Assembly: GCA_964035795.1 (NCBI GenBank)
Contig: OZ038321.1
Span: 13,881,971 to 13,945,970, forward strand
Length of the DNA stretch: 64,000 nucleotides
Source of the DNA: Pterobdella sp. o SKG-2022
Lineage: Eukaryota; Annelida; Clitellata; Hirudinida; Piscicolidae
Direction: 5' to 3'
In this document: one piece after another, positions 37,001 through 49,516 of the stretch
Layout: each line of letters starts with the position of its first letter
How positions within the stretch are numbered: the stretch's first letter is position 1
Notes under the pieces: model-generated
Databases searched by the model: none
The model's input: only the letters and a program-made list of their open reading frames with translations
What the model was told of the DNA's origin: nothing
Made by a program: the position numbers and the translations under genes

Positions 37001-39541
37001 TGGAAGAACTTGTTTCCTATCATTTCAATTAGTCTTACCTAACCAAAACTCTTATCATACAAAACTTCATTTCTTTCAAGTCATTACACTAAACATTGAC
37101 ATTAGCACTGTCTAGATTAATTAAAAGTATCATTTATTGAATTATAAAAGCATCAAGATATGATTCGTGATGATTTACAAAGGTTTTGTCCTGTTTGAAC
37201 TTGAGCAGTTTTATGGCTTCATACATTATTCAAAAAGATATCCTTTAAGCTGAAAATAAATTTTTATAATGAATATAAAAATTTAATATTCATTTGAATG
37301 AAAGTTTTTAAGCTTTTGTTAAGCTTATATATTTTGATTTATAAATTCAGCGTTATTTAAAAATGTTTCACTTCTTTTTCTTCTAATTTTATTCATGAAT
37401 TTGATTCATAAATTTACTGCCTCAGGCTTAAAACGCCAAAGCAGTGTTAAACCTTATATCTTCAAATAAAATGTAAAAACAACAACATCAAAACTTGGAA
37501 AGTAAGACTAAAGTAAGAAAGATGAAATAAATAAAACAAAAGTATGAAGTGAGAGAAACCCACAGCGAAGTGGCCGAAACCAAAGAGTTGGTCCATAAGT
37601 TCTGAAATAAGCTCAGCATTTGCACCCATAAAAGTGATGCATGTCTGCTTCAAAGTTTAAATAATTCATTTTTCATTGTATATCTTCGCTTTTATGATGT
37701 GAAAGTTTTGGTTGAAGTTTTGTTTATTATTCTGTTAAATTCACTTTTAGTGCAGAATTTTATAAGATATAGGATAGATCCCTCAAAATATTGGTAACTT
37801 TTTATTATTCATATGCTTATTATTATTGTTGTTATCATCATGGATGTAACTCTTATGAATTGTTCAAATATAGAATAAAACTATAGTGAGATAGTTAGAT
37901 TATCATTTTATTATTATTATTATGGTTCTTTTTCTATTTATTTTTTATTGTTGTATATTTATAACATTTATAGATCCTTATCGATAAACTATGGTTTGGT
38001 TGTGGTATATAATGATAATAGGACATATATATAGCCTGTTTGAAGCACTTTGATGTGCATTCTCGAAAACTTCACCAGAAGATTGAGTTTTGTGAGTTTG
38101 AAATGCATATATAATGTATGTGTCAGAAGAGGTTTCAAGTTTGAAGTTGTGAGGCGCTGAATCATGTGTTACTGAATGTACTTATTATAAGTTTCTTATC
38201 TTGTTTGAATCCAAAAGATGATAGACTGTATGAGTTTATATATATAAGAAAATTTTATATTTACATTAATTATCTCCAATCAAAAATTTTTTTTCATAAT
38301 TGAGTAGCAATTAGCTCAAGGAATATATGCAGCCCTATTTCGACCTTTAAGTTTGTTATTATATGCTTCATTAAAACTGAAAAGTAATGGAATAAGAGTA
38401 GGTTTTGTACAAAAGAAAAATTGCTCAAAACGTAAGTTTTAATATTGTTTTAAAGTACAATAAATATTATTAATTCCATCAAATTAAAATTGCCCTAGTA
38501 ATCTTCCTACTATTTATGATTTATGTAGAAACGTTGTCCTAATTTCTCGAAAAACTTGAAAGTGAACTATTACTATCACTGCACCAGAACTATGCTAATC
38601 TAGTCTTTCCACAATAGTTTTCTCAACTTATCTTATATTTATTTTTTATTTAATATATTATATCGTGAATAAACGTTAATGATCTCTTAAAATTTTTATC
38701 ACTTTAAATTCAAATGAATTAGATAAAATCACAGTTCTAAAAAATACAACACTAATATTTTTTTAAAATAAATGCATCAAAAATTCCTCATAAAAAATTG
38801 AAAATAAAAATTTATTCAAACACTAATGAATTTTGATAAAAAACCATGTTTTATTTATCCAGTGCTTATAGCATTCAGTTATGAAATAAATAACGTGAAA
38901 AAAGAACACAATTCAGGTCATATTTTTAGCTATCAAATGAAATATTTATTAATATTTGTAATTATTGTTAGGGCATTCTTTCATATGCTCTAACAACTAA
39001 TTAAGAAGATAATAAGTTCTGATAGAAAGAATAGTGAGATTCCAAAACAAGGGCATTTGTGATTAAAGAACGTAGAAATTATGAAGAATAGTTTTGGGAC
39101 TTACATGAAAATAAATTTTCAATACATTATTAATGGCTGAATAAAAGCCGGTCCCTAAGAAAACTTTATGGATTCTTTGAATTTTGACAACTTGTGTTAA
39201 TAATGATAATAACTGAAAACATTAAATTTAATCTTTGATAAATTATGATTTATAAGCAAACTTTCTACAGAATATTCTAGAAAGTAAATTATGGATGGAG
39301 AATTTAATTTATGTTGCTTAATGAGTTTTCTTTTAATCTTATTAACATAGAATCTTATAAATGAATTATTAATAATCTTTAAGTAAATACTAAATTCTCC
39401 AAAAATAGATTCAAGGAAAACAAATATTTTGAATAAAGAATGCAAATTCTAAACGGCCGAGTAGAAACAATGAGCCACCTCTGAATATAACTTGTATATT
39501 GACTGCAGTTATCTTTCTAACGAATCTTTAGCAAACTAATC
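34074..39541. other. Long AT-rich region upstream of the CEP170-like gene; no assigned exon
   Basis: Expected to hold the seipin promoter and possibly the 5' exons (FHA domain) of the CEP170-like gene, but I could not recognise any. Two small islands look less random: 37536-37650, open on both strands, and 38031-38091, with an acceptor, 58 coding nt in one open frame, and a GTGAGT donor. Neither can be assigned. Confidence 0.4.
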
Positions 39542-42500
39542 ATGACTTCATCAAATGCAATGAAAAATTTTCAGCCAAAATGTTTTGTCAGTTTTGAAAT
39601 AAATAATAAACTTAGCAAAAATAATAGTGTAGTTAATACTAATCAGTTGACTAATATGAAAAACATAGATGTTGATAATAAAGTCAGACACAACACTGAC
39701 CTGAATAATACTAGGGAATTAAGCATTCAAAACTCTTCGCTATCAAAATCTTACATTTCACAACAAAAATGTATCAATTCACCAGCGAACAATTATACTA
39801 ACTGTGCTCAACATTGTTTTAATAATCATTTGATTGCTATTCACAATGGGGAAAAGGTTAATAAAGAGAATAATAATGAGAAAAATATGTCATTGATGAA
39901 TGAAACAAACAATTTGAACGAAAAGAATTGCTTGAATAAATGCATTAAAAGTAATGGGATAAATGAACCAAAAGCTTTTTTTGTTGATTTTTTAGATGAA
40001 AAATTTAAATCTGATTTTCTCTTTTCCGAAAACCCTTGTAAAAATGAGTCAAATTCTTTGCACAAAAATAAAAAAAATAATTCAACCAATAGTTTAAATT
40101 ATTCAAACACTGATAGAAATGGTAACATAATAAATAAAATTTCTCCAACGAGCTGTGCAATGAATACTTATAGTTTCAACGAACAGGATACCAACGGTTA
40201 TGGTAAAAATGTACAGTGCAAAGCACTTAAGAACGGTGAAAGTTTAGATAAATCTGATGTGAATGCAGCATTAAGAAATTATAATCTAGATGAAAACTCA
40301 AATCAGACTCTTCCAATTTCCAATCTTAATAATTCACTGAACCAGATTGAAAATTCAGTAGTTAATCACAACGACCTATGTATAACTGAAGAAGAAAATG
40401 ATTCACAAAAACATAAAAATGATAGTCTTAAAATTGAAAAAAATGAAAAGATAGAAAAAGATACAAAATCAGATAAGGAATTTTATAAGTTTTATTACGA
40501 AAACTCTAAATCTCCTGTTGCATTTACTGTAGTTTTTGCAGAAGAAAATAACAAAGTTTTTAAACCATTCAAGAGAAAATCTTACAGTGAAGAAAATTAT
40601 TGCAACAATGAAAGCTATGAACGCCATAAAAGTAATCTCAAAGAAATTGGTGAAAGGCTGATCAAAAAACGATTGGCTAGAGCCAAATCACAGCCTCGAG
40701 CCGAGAATATGTCAACAATTAAGGTAACACAAAGATATTTGATGTAAACAAAACCAATTTTATAAATATTTATTCATAGTGGTGATTCAATATTTTCAGT
40801 CATCCGAAGAGGTCATTCCTGACAAGCATGGTGAAACACCAAGAAGTATCTCTGCAAAACGATGCTCATCAAAAATTTCGTCAAAAATCGATAAAAAAAC
40901 TGAAGTCATTAATTGCACTAAAACCCAGTGCAAAACCTCATCTGATTTCAAATCCCATCTTAATGATAAAAACGCAAAAAACTTCGAAAAGAAAGAAGTT
41001 GTGCGAAGTTCAAATACAAGAGAACACTTACTTTCAAAATCTCCTATAACTCACCATTCAAGAAGGGATAGAGAGCCAAGGAGAGTGAGAAATCTTAAAC
41101 TCTCAAAATCGTTGAGTTTTCAAATTGATCACAAGAATTTAGAAGGAAATCTCCATCATCAAGAAAAATCAATAACAAAAAATATAAAATTATTTGATAG
41201 AAAAGAAACTAATACAAGTTTTGTAAAAGATATTGAAAAAAGTGACGAATTAAGCACATTACTAGATTTTCCTAATCCAAAGATACTAGCAAAGATGGTA
41301 GAAAGGAAGAGAAGAGAAATGAAAGTGGAAGAAGATGTCATGAGTGAGACAGGGACTTATGTGTTATGCAGTGATGAAGAAGGCCACAACACAAAAACCA
41401 GAGCTGATATTCCTAAGGTTTTTGGCGTCAAAGAAAATGATGTTAGTTCAGTGTTTATTATTGTTGCTACTAGTGAAAAAATTTTCAGTCTTTTTATCTT
41501 CAAAATGATATTTTTTTTATCTAGGTATTTTCTGAAAATTTATCTCATACTACAAATAGAAGTTGTGATAAAGCTAAAAAGCCATTAATGAACGAGCTAT
41601 CAAAAAGATCACAAACTCCTAAAAAAAGATGCCTCCCTAACACACCATTAGTTCAAAACGGAAAAGAAATGAAATCCAAAGCAATTTTACTAACTAAAAA
41701 TGAGATCGGAATGCTACCAGAAACTAAAAATATCGAAACGGCCAAAATTAGGTTAATTATTTTATCAACAAACTGATTCATTTATTATAAACATACTCTA
41801 ACTTTTCAAAAATCATAACAGAACAGCGCCCGTCTCAAGGAAGCTTCATCGTAGAGATTTAACTCCATGCAAGGAAGTCAGAAAGAAGACTTCAACAGCC
41901 CATTCTGTGGAACGACCAAGTAAATCTCAAATATATTCAAAAGCAAACAGCCCTCTTCATAATAGATTTAACCAGTCATACAATTATGAGACATCCCTTC
42001 GCAACTATTCTAATGACTCTAGTCCTAATAACAGCTTCGGTATAAATGACCCCAATTTGAAATTATTCAAACGATATCCCTCTTTTTCACATGCTCCAAA
42101 AAATACTATTCCTTCAAACAAAGGAATTTCAAAAACTAATAACGAAAGGAGTGATAATGGGATAAGAGCTAGATCTGCTGGCAGACTTAAGTTTGATGCA
42201 GCTCGATGCAATGGTAGTGATGGTACAGTAAAAGAGAATCAGAAAATCCATTTTTTTAAACCTTTAATTACTCAAAATAAAGTAAACCATTCAGAGAATC
42301 TACTTTTAGAAACAAGTAAAAAGCTTGAAAATGGTGATGCTCCAACAAGCCACAGGTCACCACGGGAAGGGTCTCCAGGTCTTGTCAGCCATGACAATAC
42401 TTTCAATAGTTCCACTTTCACCAAACACAAGCCTTCAATCAATAAATGTAACTTAGCCAATGATCTGGGTCTTAAGGATTCGCAAAAATATCTTTCCAAC

Positions 42501-43068
42501 GGTTCAAATTCATATAAAAACGTTGAAATTCAAAAGTTTTTTGAAAAAATAGCAAAAGAAGTATCTACGTTCATTGGGAATCTCAAGTTAGTGAATTCAA
42601 TTTCTTTATTTTTTATTTCAATCGCTAGGTTTAGAAATATTTTTAGCTATTTGTTTAAAAAAAACGAAATTATTTTTACTTAAAATTTTTTTTTCAATAA
42701 ATATTATTAAAATTTTTTTTGCAGATTGACAGATTCAGCTTTAAGTTCGGTTACAGACACAGAAAACACAGCATTAAAAATAATTAATAATCTTCTTTTA
42801 TTAGAACAATACAAAGGCAAACTCGAGGTATTTTTAAACATTTTTACAATTTAATTTTAAGGCAAAATTATGTTAACCCTCTAAGCAACTCTAACGAATA
42901 ACTTTTTAATTCAAGTTTTAGCATATTAGTTACAACCGGATGTTTTGGAAAATCAGAACATAAGATTGATTTCCTTCTTATCACAAAGCATGTATCAAAT
43001 GTTGAACATTTCAGAATGAAGTCCTCAGTGAGACATCTGCTATGCAATCTTTCAACAGTCACTTCTAA
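39542..43068 (+). CDS. CEP170-like centrosomal/microtubule-associated protein (5' end uncertain)
   Basis: CEP170 proteins bind microtubules and centrosomal appendages. Six exons: 39542-40723, 40800-41441, 41525-41751, 41822-42586, 42725-42827, 43015-43068, joining in frame to 990 aa. The protein is very rich in Asn, Ser and Lys and probably disordered. Family-like landmarks: SPVAFTVVFAEEN at about residue 325 (family AFTIEF-type motif), KKRLARAKSQPRAE near 385, and SETGTYVLCSDEEG at about 575 followed by KVFGV, resembling the conserved GTYTIE...VFGV block. A predicted helical C-terminus (EIQKFFEKIAKEVSTFIGNL, then IINNLLLLEQYKGKLE) follows. The Met at 39542 may not be the true start: CTTTAG ends 11 nt upstream, in an acceptor context requiring a preceding phase-2 exon, and no FHA domain was found. 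The last exon is also tentative (an alternative lies at 43795-43842). Identification rests on short motifs. Confidence 0.6.
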
Positions 43069-43365
43069 CAATTCATATTCCATAATTCATATTTAAATAT
43101 ATATTAATTATGCAAAGTGTAGTCTTATATTTCTTGGTATTCCATGAATTATACAAGTTTTCATGTTCACCCTTGACTTCTTTTTGTACAAACAAGTCTT
43201 AAACTATTAACATTTTTCACTGAGATATTCTGCCTTGTTTTTTTTGTTTTTCAAAAAATTCTTTTCATGAATTCTTCTAATATTTCTTATGAATATAAAG
43301 TTGAAGTTCTTTTACTATCGAAATCAAGAATTTTGATATTTTTTGAAAAAAAATCATCATTATCC

Positions 43366-43371
43366 AATAAA
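43366..43371 (+). terminator. Candidate polyadenylation signal AATAAA for the CEP170-like gene
   Basis: AATAAA about 300 nt after the proposed stop; another AATAAA overlaps just after it. Confidence 0.35.
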
Positions 43372-46300
43372 ATAAAGTATCTAAAACTCTATTTTAAGAA
43401 ATGTTGTTTACTTTATAATAAAATCAAGCTCTTCTCGCATTCTGAATAGAATCATTTTTTCATTAAAGTTTTCTCTGTGTAAACTCATCTTTACCAGGCT
43501 TTCGCAGTGTTTTTTTGAGATTTTAGTATATCTATAATATACTTGATACTTATGAGAATTGTTTTTTCAAAAATTAATTTAAAAAAATATTTTTTCAGAT
43601 TTTTATTATATTGTTTAAGTAAAAAATAAGCCAGAATAAATCTTTTCATTGTTTTTACTTGGCAATATATGTATATATATATATAATTTGGTATACTGTA
43701 CAAAAATGAATTATGTACACATAAAGTGAACTTGGCATCTTTTTCAACATTAGTTCCATTTTAACAAGTTATTCATCAAAAAAAAGATTTTAAGTTGAGT
43801 TTGAGCACCAATGATTTACGACGAAGAGAACCACAACTCTAACAGAGCTGCAAATCGGGGTCAATGGAGCAAATAAGGAAATATATTTTTATCCATACAT
43901 AACGTCAAGAAAATTCTAGATATCATTAAAATGTATGTTTTTTTTTATATAATAGACACAACTTTGAAACTTATATAAATATGTGTTGAAAATCAAAACA
44001 CTTGAAAAATCTGTTTTAAGCCTCCGCTTCAAACACAGGAGTTGTGAAACTAGAATAAAAGAGAAAGAACTTTGAGAGTTGATAATCTCTGAAGTTATAA
44101 TAACAAACCAAAGAAATCTACTGAGAAATAAGAAGAAGATTGATAAAAAACTTGTTTTTTTATCTGATATATTTCCATTCAACTATTCATACTAAATTCA
44201 TTTATAGGCTGATAATGGAGTTCTTAAGCTGTGTAACATAACTTTAAAAATGTTTTCATAGTTTTCTTCAACATTAAACGTATTTAAAAATTAACCATGA
44301 TTTTCTCATTGTCGAGTTTTCTATATTTCAAACTAATAAAATTAGACACGGTGGAAATTTTAAAAGATTCATTTACAATAAGATTTGACGAAGTAGATAT
44401 TAAAATTCTAAATTCTTTAAAATACAGAGCACACTTGAACTGTGCAATGTTAACGATTTTAAAAGTATTAAAGTGCTTCAAATGCCAACAGGTCTTCGTA
44501 CATGCTTCAACAACTACTCATTTCGACATTCCCTTCGATAAAAGTCAAACTTTAAAATTTTTTTTTCAAAATTTATACATCATTTAAATTTTTAGGTATA
44601 ATTTATGTTCACTATTAAACCATATATGAAGCAGTATTTAAAATTCAATTCGAACAGTAAGTAGAATAAATCAAACCTACTCACAAGCATTTGATTGAAG
44701 TCTTATGTATATTTCAATCGTAAATAACTTAACGGGAATTTAAACTTGAAATCAAAATCTTTGCTCGCATTAAAATACCTATAAAATATTAAATAGTAAA
44801 CTTCCAAGCCTATTGAACCGACTCAAGTTTCAAAATTTGAAGTAAATACTTCAACCATCAAAAGAAACTGTTGAAATTCTTTGAAATTAGTTAATATTCA
44901 TGCACAAAAGATAAAGGAATGTTTAAAATGTGTTTTCAATTAGAGAACGGTTGAATAATAAGCTTATTTATTTTTCATTTTTTCAAATCATTTTTTCTGC
45001 ATAAACACGGACTGAAGAAACTCTAATACTATTAGGATATTTAGTCTTTTGAAGGTTTAGAAATTGTTTAGTTTTTTTTTTACTAAATTTATAAATTCAA
45101 TTTGAAGTGAAACGATATATCATTAGTTTATTTGTTTTTTACGTGCTTTCATATTAGACACACCTAACACAATTAAGACCCGTAGTGAAGAGATCAAAAA
45201 AAGGAAACTTTCAAACTGAGACTAATAGGACCCTAAATTTTGAGATTGTAAAAGCTACATATGATTAAGTCTGTGGCAAAAATGAGTTATGAATGAATGG
45301 CTTTCAAAAAATCAACGTTAGCTGAAGGCTAATGTTTTATGATAAGGCTTTGCTTACCGAAAATTATAGCTTTTTTTTTAAATAAATGTATGATTCCTCA
45401 ATTGATGTTTTTAAAATTTAATTGCTATACAAAACATACATAAGATGTATCTAAAACGTTAGATGAGCAATTAAGTTAAAATAAGTAACGATAAAATATT
45501 TATACATACGTGCTTTCGAATAACCATAAAATATCAGACACCAGCGTTTAATTTGAATTAAACAAATGCCTAAAAAATCTAAATATAATTTAGGTTATTA
45601 AAATCGTCGCAAAACTTTTTTTAACAAACATCTATTCCCCTAAAATACACCACAACATGTTAAAATGTGATTAAATATGCAGTTTCCAAGACGTGTTATT
45701 AAAAGACAATAGTATTTCCCTTCACATAAGATTCTTCATTAAGGTTAATAGGAAAGCTATGAGTCATTTTAACTGGGTTCGAAACGATCTTTTAGAAATG
45801 TGATAACCTCGTGGTATCATAAGACAATGCGCACTTGAGTGTTTAAGAGATTAGCATCTACTCCATGCTTTTGTAAAATTATCTCTCAAGAACAAAAATT
45901 TAGCGTAATTTTAGCTTCTTTCCAAGATAACTTTAATGCTTTCCATACTAAGATAAAAACTGCAAAGACTTTTTCCATTATTTTTTTGCCTCTCAAAATT
46001 TAGATAGCAAAGTATCATATTAATTGCATAAGAATCTTGAAAGACATCAAATAGATATACCATAAGTTTACACAAATCTATTTGAATAATTAAAATTTTT
46101 AGCAAGCTTTAAAAATGTTTGAGAATTGAATTTCATAACCGTGGAAAACAGATGTCTATAAATTTTATTCCATAAGTAAATTCTCTTAAAAAATGTTCTT
46201 GTTTATTATGTCAAATAAATAGATTTTTTCCATATATTTTTAAGCCCATAAAATGAGCTTTAACTTCAATATTGAATTGAAAATTAATGAGTATATACTA

Positions 46301-47375
46301 TAACTATAATTCTGTGAATTAAAGTCAATTTGAATTTAATGAGACTGCAAAATAAACAAGATTTGTGAACAGTATGTTACTATTGAGCATAATGAGAGTC
46401 TTGGTAAAAAGGATTAACATTGCTAGCTGTTCCATAAACAATTTTAATACAATAATCTATATGCTGTTCAACTTATTTAGAATTAACAATTTTTTTTCAA
46501 AGTTTACCTTTGAAATTTTTAGTCTCATCAAACTTTATAAAAATAGTTTTTGTTTACTTCATGATATTTACATAAGACTTAAGTTAAAACTAAATTTATA
46601 AAATCTCGTAAATAAAACGCTGAATTTCGCAGCGATGAATTACACATGAAAAAGTGTGAAACTTGTATACATCCCATGCCAATAAAATAAGAAAATATTT
46701 TGAAGGCAACTAATCTGATTAATGATACTTCTGTATGTTTTTTCGAGTTAAAAATATGATAATAGTGATTTTATATAACTATTGCTACTATTGTTTTCTA
46801 GCATATATCGTGTTCAAGGTCTTGTTTGAAAAGTAGATTATGACTTGCTGATTCAAAAAAGATTTTATGTTCATATATTTAATTTTTAAATCTTATTTAT
46901 TTATATTTAATTTCATTTTATTTTTGAATATTCAAAATATTCTTTTCTAATCACATGAAATGTGATAATTTACGCTATAAAGCAGTTGATGGTAATAGTT
47001 CAAAAGGTTTAGTCTTCATTAACAATCTTTTAACTCCATCTGCTCTAAAGATGGGCGTGTTGTCTTAGTCATTGTTTCTGAATATTTTTAAATAGTTGTG
47101 ATTGATGTTCAGCCCATAAAACTTTTTAGTTCATATCTCTAACCACGTAGCATTTTCATATGACCTAATAAATAATTAGGTTAATTGATTGACCTATAAA
47201 AAATGTTATTAAAATTTAAATCTATCAAAAGGCTTGCGTTGACTTTATGAAAAACTTATAAATAAGTTCATTTAAACATTTTTAAAACTATAAACTCAGC
47301 GTTCCAATACTCTCAAACACTCACTTGTTAATTTCCACGAAATAAGCCCAAACTTTTCTGATGAATAATAGAGGA
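43372..47375. other. AT-rich intergenic region with a few exon-like islands
   Basis: Mostly without signal. Islands worth noting are 43795-43842 (alternative terminal exon for the CEP170-like gene), the 96-codon ORF at 44297-44587 (composition unremarkable) and 45158-45247 (30-codon phase 0-0 exon-like block). None is secure. Confidence 0.4.
45158..45247 (+). other. Orphan exon-like segment
   Basis: After an ATATTAG acceptor there are 30 open codons (TQLRPVVKRSKKG in the middle), ending at ATT|GTAAAA, with phase 0 at both ends. Composition is more protein-like and less AT-rich than the flanks. It could be an upstream exon of the small membrane-protein gene, because the phases agree with its exon at 48609, or a chance ORF. 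Confidence 0.25.
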
Positions 47376-49516
47376 ATGAATTTTGAACCCGATCGTTCGG
47401 TAAGTATTCTTGAAAGTTGCCATAAAGCAGCTTTGTAAAGTTACATCATCAAAATCTTGTATCAAGAGCATTCTATGTTAGTTCACGTGATAAATGAAAG
47501 GCTGCAACATTTTATGGAAAATATTGAAAGCGTCTTTAAATGAGCTTTTAATTATCATTATAATTTGTAAAAATTCAAGTTTTTAAGGGTTAATTACTTT
47601 TGGTTTTTTTTCAAAAAACTTTGGTGTTTTTCAAAAATTAATTATTAATTTTTTTCCTATATATCTTTACTATTGTACATTTTCACCTGCTTCCACTATG
47701 TTTTCTATTATTAAACCTGTCTTCACTATGTCTTTCTTTGTGTTCTGTGCAACCTATACAAAGCCGCACCTCAGATATCGTTAACATAGATTCAGTAGTT
47801 AAAGCAAATAGTAACCCCTCAAATGATACGCAAAACACCCTTGTGGTTAATTGGTATTTTGTTCTGGCATGAGTATAAAAATCCACCAAAACGAAGGAAG
47901 TCTAAAAATAAACACTCAAGTGCTTAAAATAAATTTGCTAAAATAATTGCATGGAGTTGAACTTGTTAAAAACCCATGTTTTGAAGCACCTTAGTTTTAT
48001 CAATTAATCAATGCATTTATTCATGCTCACATCAATTTTAGTTGCGCTTATAAACATCTATTTCTTGTATGTAGATTGCTGAGAATTTGAGGTATATAAC
48101 TCTGTCTATTGTTTTTGATCTAATATCTTGTATTAAGTAAAACTCTCGTTTTAAAAAGTTAAAAGGACTTTATATAAAGGATAAGTCTTTAAATTTAATT
48201 ATAGGTTCTATCCTTTTTCTTTGATTTTTTTTTTCGATTATTTAATATAAATCAATTTATTTATCTTTCAATATTTATTTGTTCTAAAAAAACATTTTTT
48301 TTATTTCTTTGCATCCATAAATTAGTTTTTTGTCGTTTTTTTACTTGAAGAGCGATTAGTTTTATAAACTTAAACGTTCAGATTAATAATTATTTAAAAA
48401 TTTGCATTTTTAAACTTAGGTTTCAAAGAATTTTTTATTCGATAATTTCAACGTAAAAAAAATCCCAAGTAACATTAGGTTATTAAAGTAACGTTTGCCA
48501 TAAAATTAAAAATTATACTATCGAGATTATTCATTTTGAAACATAGTGCGTTTTTGCAATGTTTTAAAATTTCAAATAAATATCAAATATATCAATATTA
48601 AACCACAGGGAATTTCATCAATAGCAAGGCCACTATCTGAACATTTGTTTCAGCATTTATTGCCTGAAAAATAGTATGCTTGTCATATAAATACACATTT
48701 TCCCATGGGAGTTCTAGTATCCTTCTCAAGTAATTAATTTTCACACAATGATAATAAAATTACCACTGCTTCGAAAAGATTAATCGTGAAATTATAGTGG
48801 TATTACTGATAAGATATTTTTTAATTCATATCAAATAGGATTTTTAAGCTGAGTTCAGAATCCATTGTGATGCAATACAAATATTTATATTCAGCCGGAT
48901 ATAATTTCAGCAAGCTTTTGAGTTTCAAAGATATTTTATTAGGCATTTTAAGTATGATTAAACAGATCTTTATGTTTATATAGTTTTTTGGAAGTTTTTT
49001 CATAAAATACACTAACGATGGATATAAAAGTAACATAAAAATCTGTATAAATCTCAACTTTTATGGTGGAAGTAATTTATATCTCAGTTCAAACTTGCAA
49101 GAGTTTGAAGAACCCACTCAACATTTAAACTATAGTAGTATTGGTCGTTTGAAGTCAATTAAAAAAGGTGCGGTATGTGTAACATTACTAGTATGGTTCA
49201 TACAAGGTTGAATAAAATAGTAAGGTGAATCATCATTAGTGGTATATGGAGCTATCGTTACATCATACACATAACTAATCAATACACTCACTTAAAATGC
49301 ATGAGTAAAACTAAATAGTATTTAAGAGTTGTCTATTAATTTAATCTATTGATTTTTGGAGTGATTTAAAACTAAACGTCTATTTGAATCAATTAGTTTA
49401 ATTTTCAGGCCTTTAGTGTAGCTGTTGTCCTTGCTGTTATACACTTCATTTACATAATTTTTATCATGATTAATTCAAGAACCTTTTGGTATAATGAACG
49501 GAGAGTATTTACGTAA
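47376..49516 (+). CDS. Small single-pass membrane protein, unknown family (93 aa)
   Basis: Not recognised. Four exons: 47376-47399, 48609-48673, 49088-49172, 49409-49516. The phases fit at all three junctions (0, 2, 0), with strong sites: TCG|GTAAGT, CCACAG|GG, GCG|GTATGT and TTTTCAG|GCC. Total 282 nt, 93 aa. The N-terminal 58 residues are polar, including ARPLSEHLFQHLLPEK and a basic GRLKSIKKG stretch just before the membrane. One hydrophobic helix follows (about residues 59-79, AFSVAVVLAVIHFIYIIFIM), then a 14-residue tail ending FWYNERRVFT. Basic residues on the N side suggest N-in, C-out topology (positive-inside rule). An ATAATAG acceptor ends 4 nt before the ATG. Size and layout resemble small integral membrane proteins of ER, Golgi or mitochondria, but no function can be given. 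The 5' exon is the least certain part. Confidence 0.55.

Noticed and set aside
47683..47889. 68-codon minus-strand ORF and an overlapping plus-strand open stretch in a GC-richer patch
   Set aside because: It lies inside intron 1 of the small membrane gene, with no splice partners or family motif. An old repeat fragment is possible but cannot be supported.
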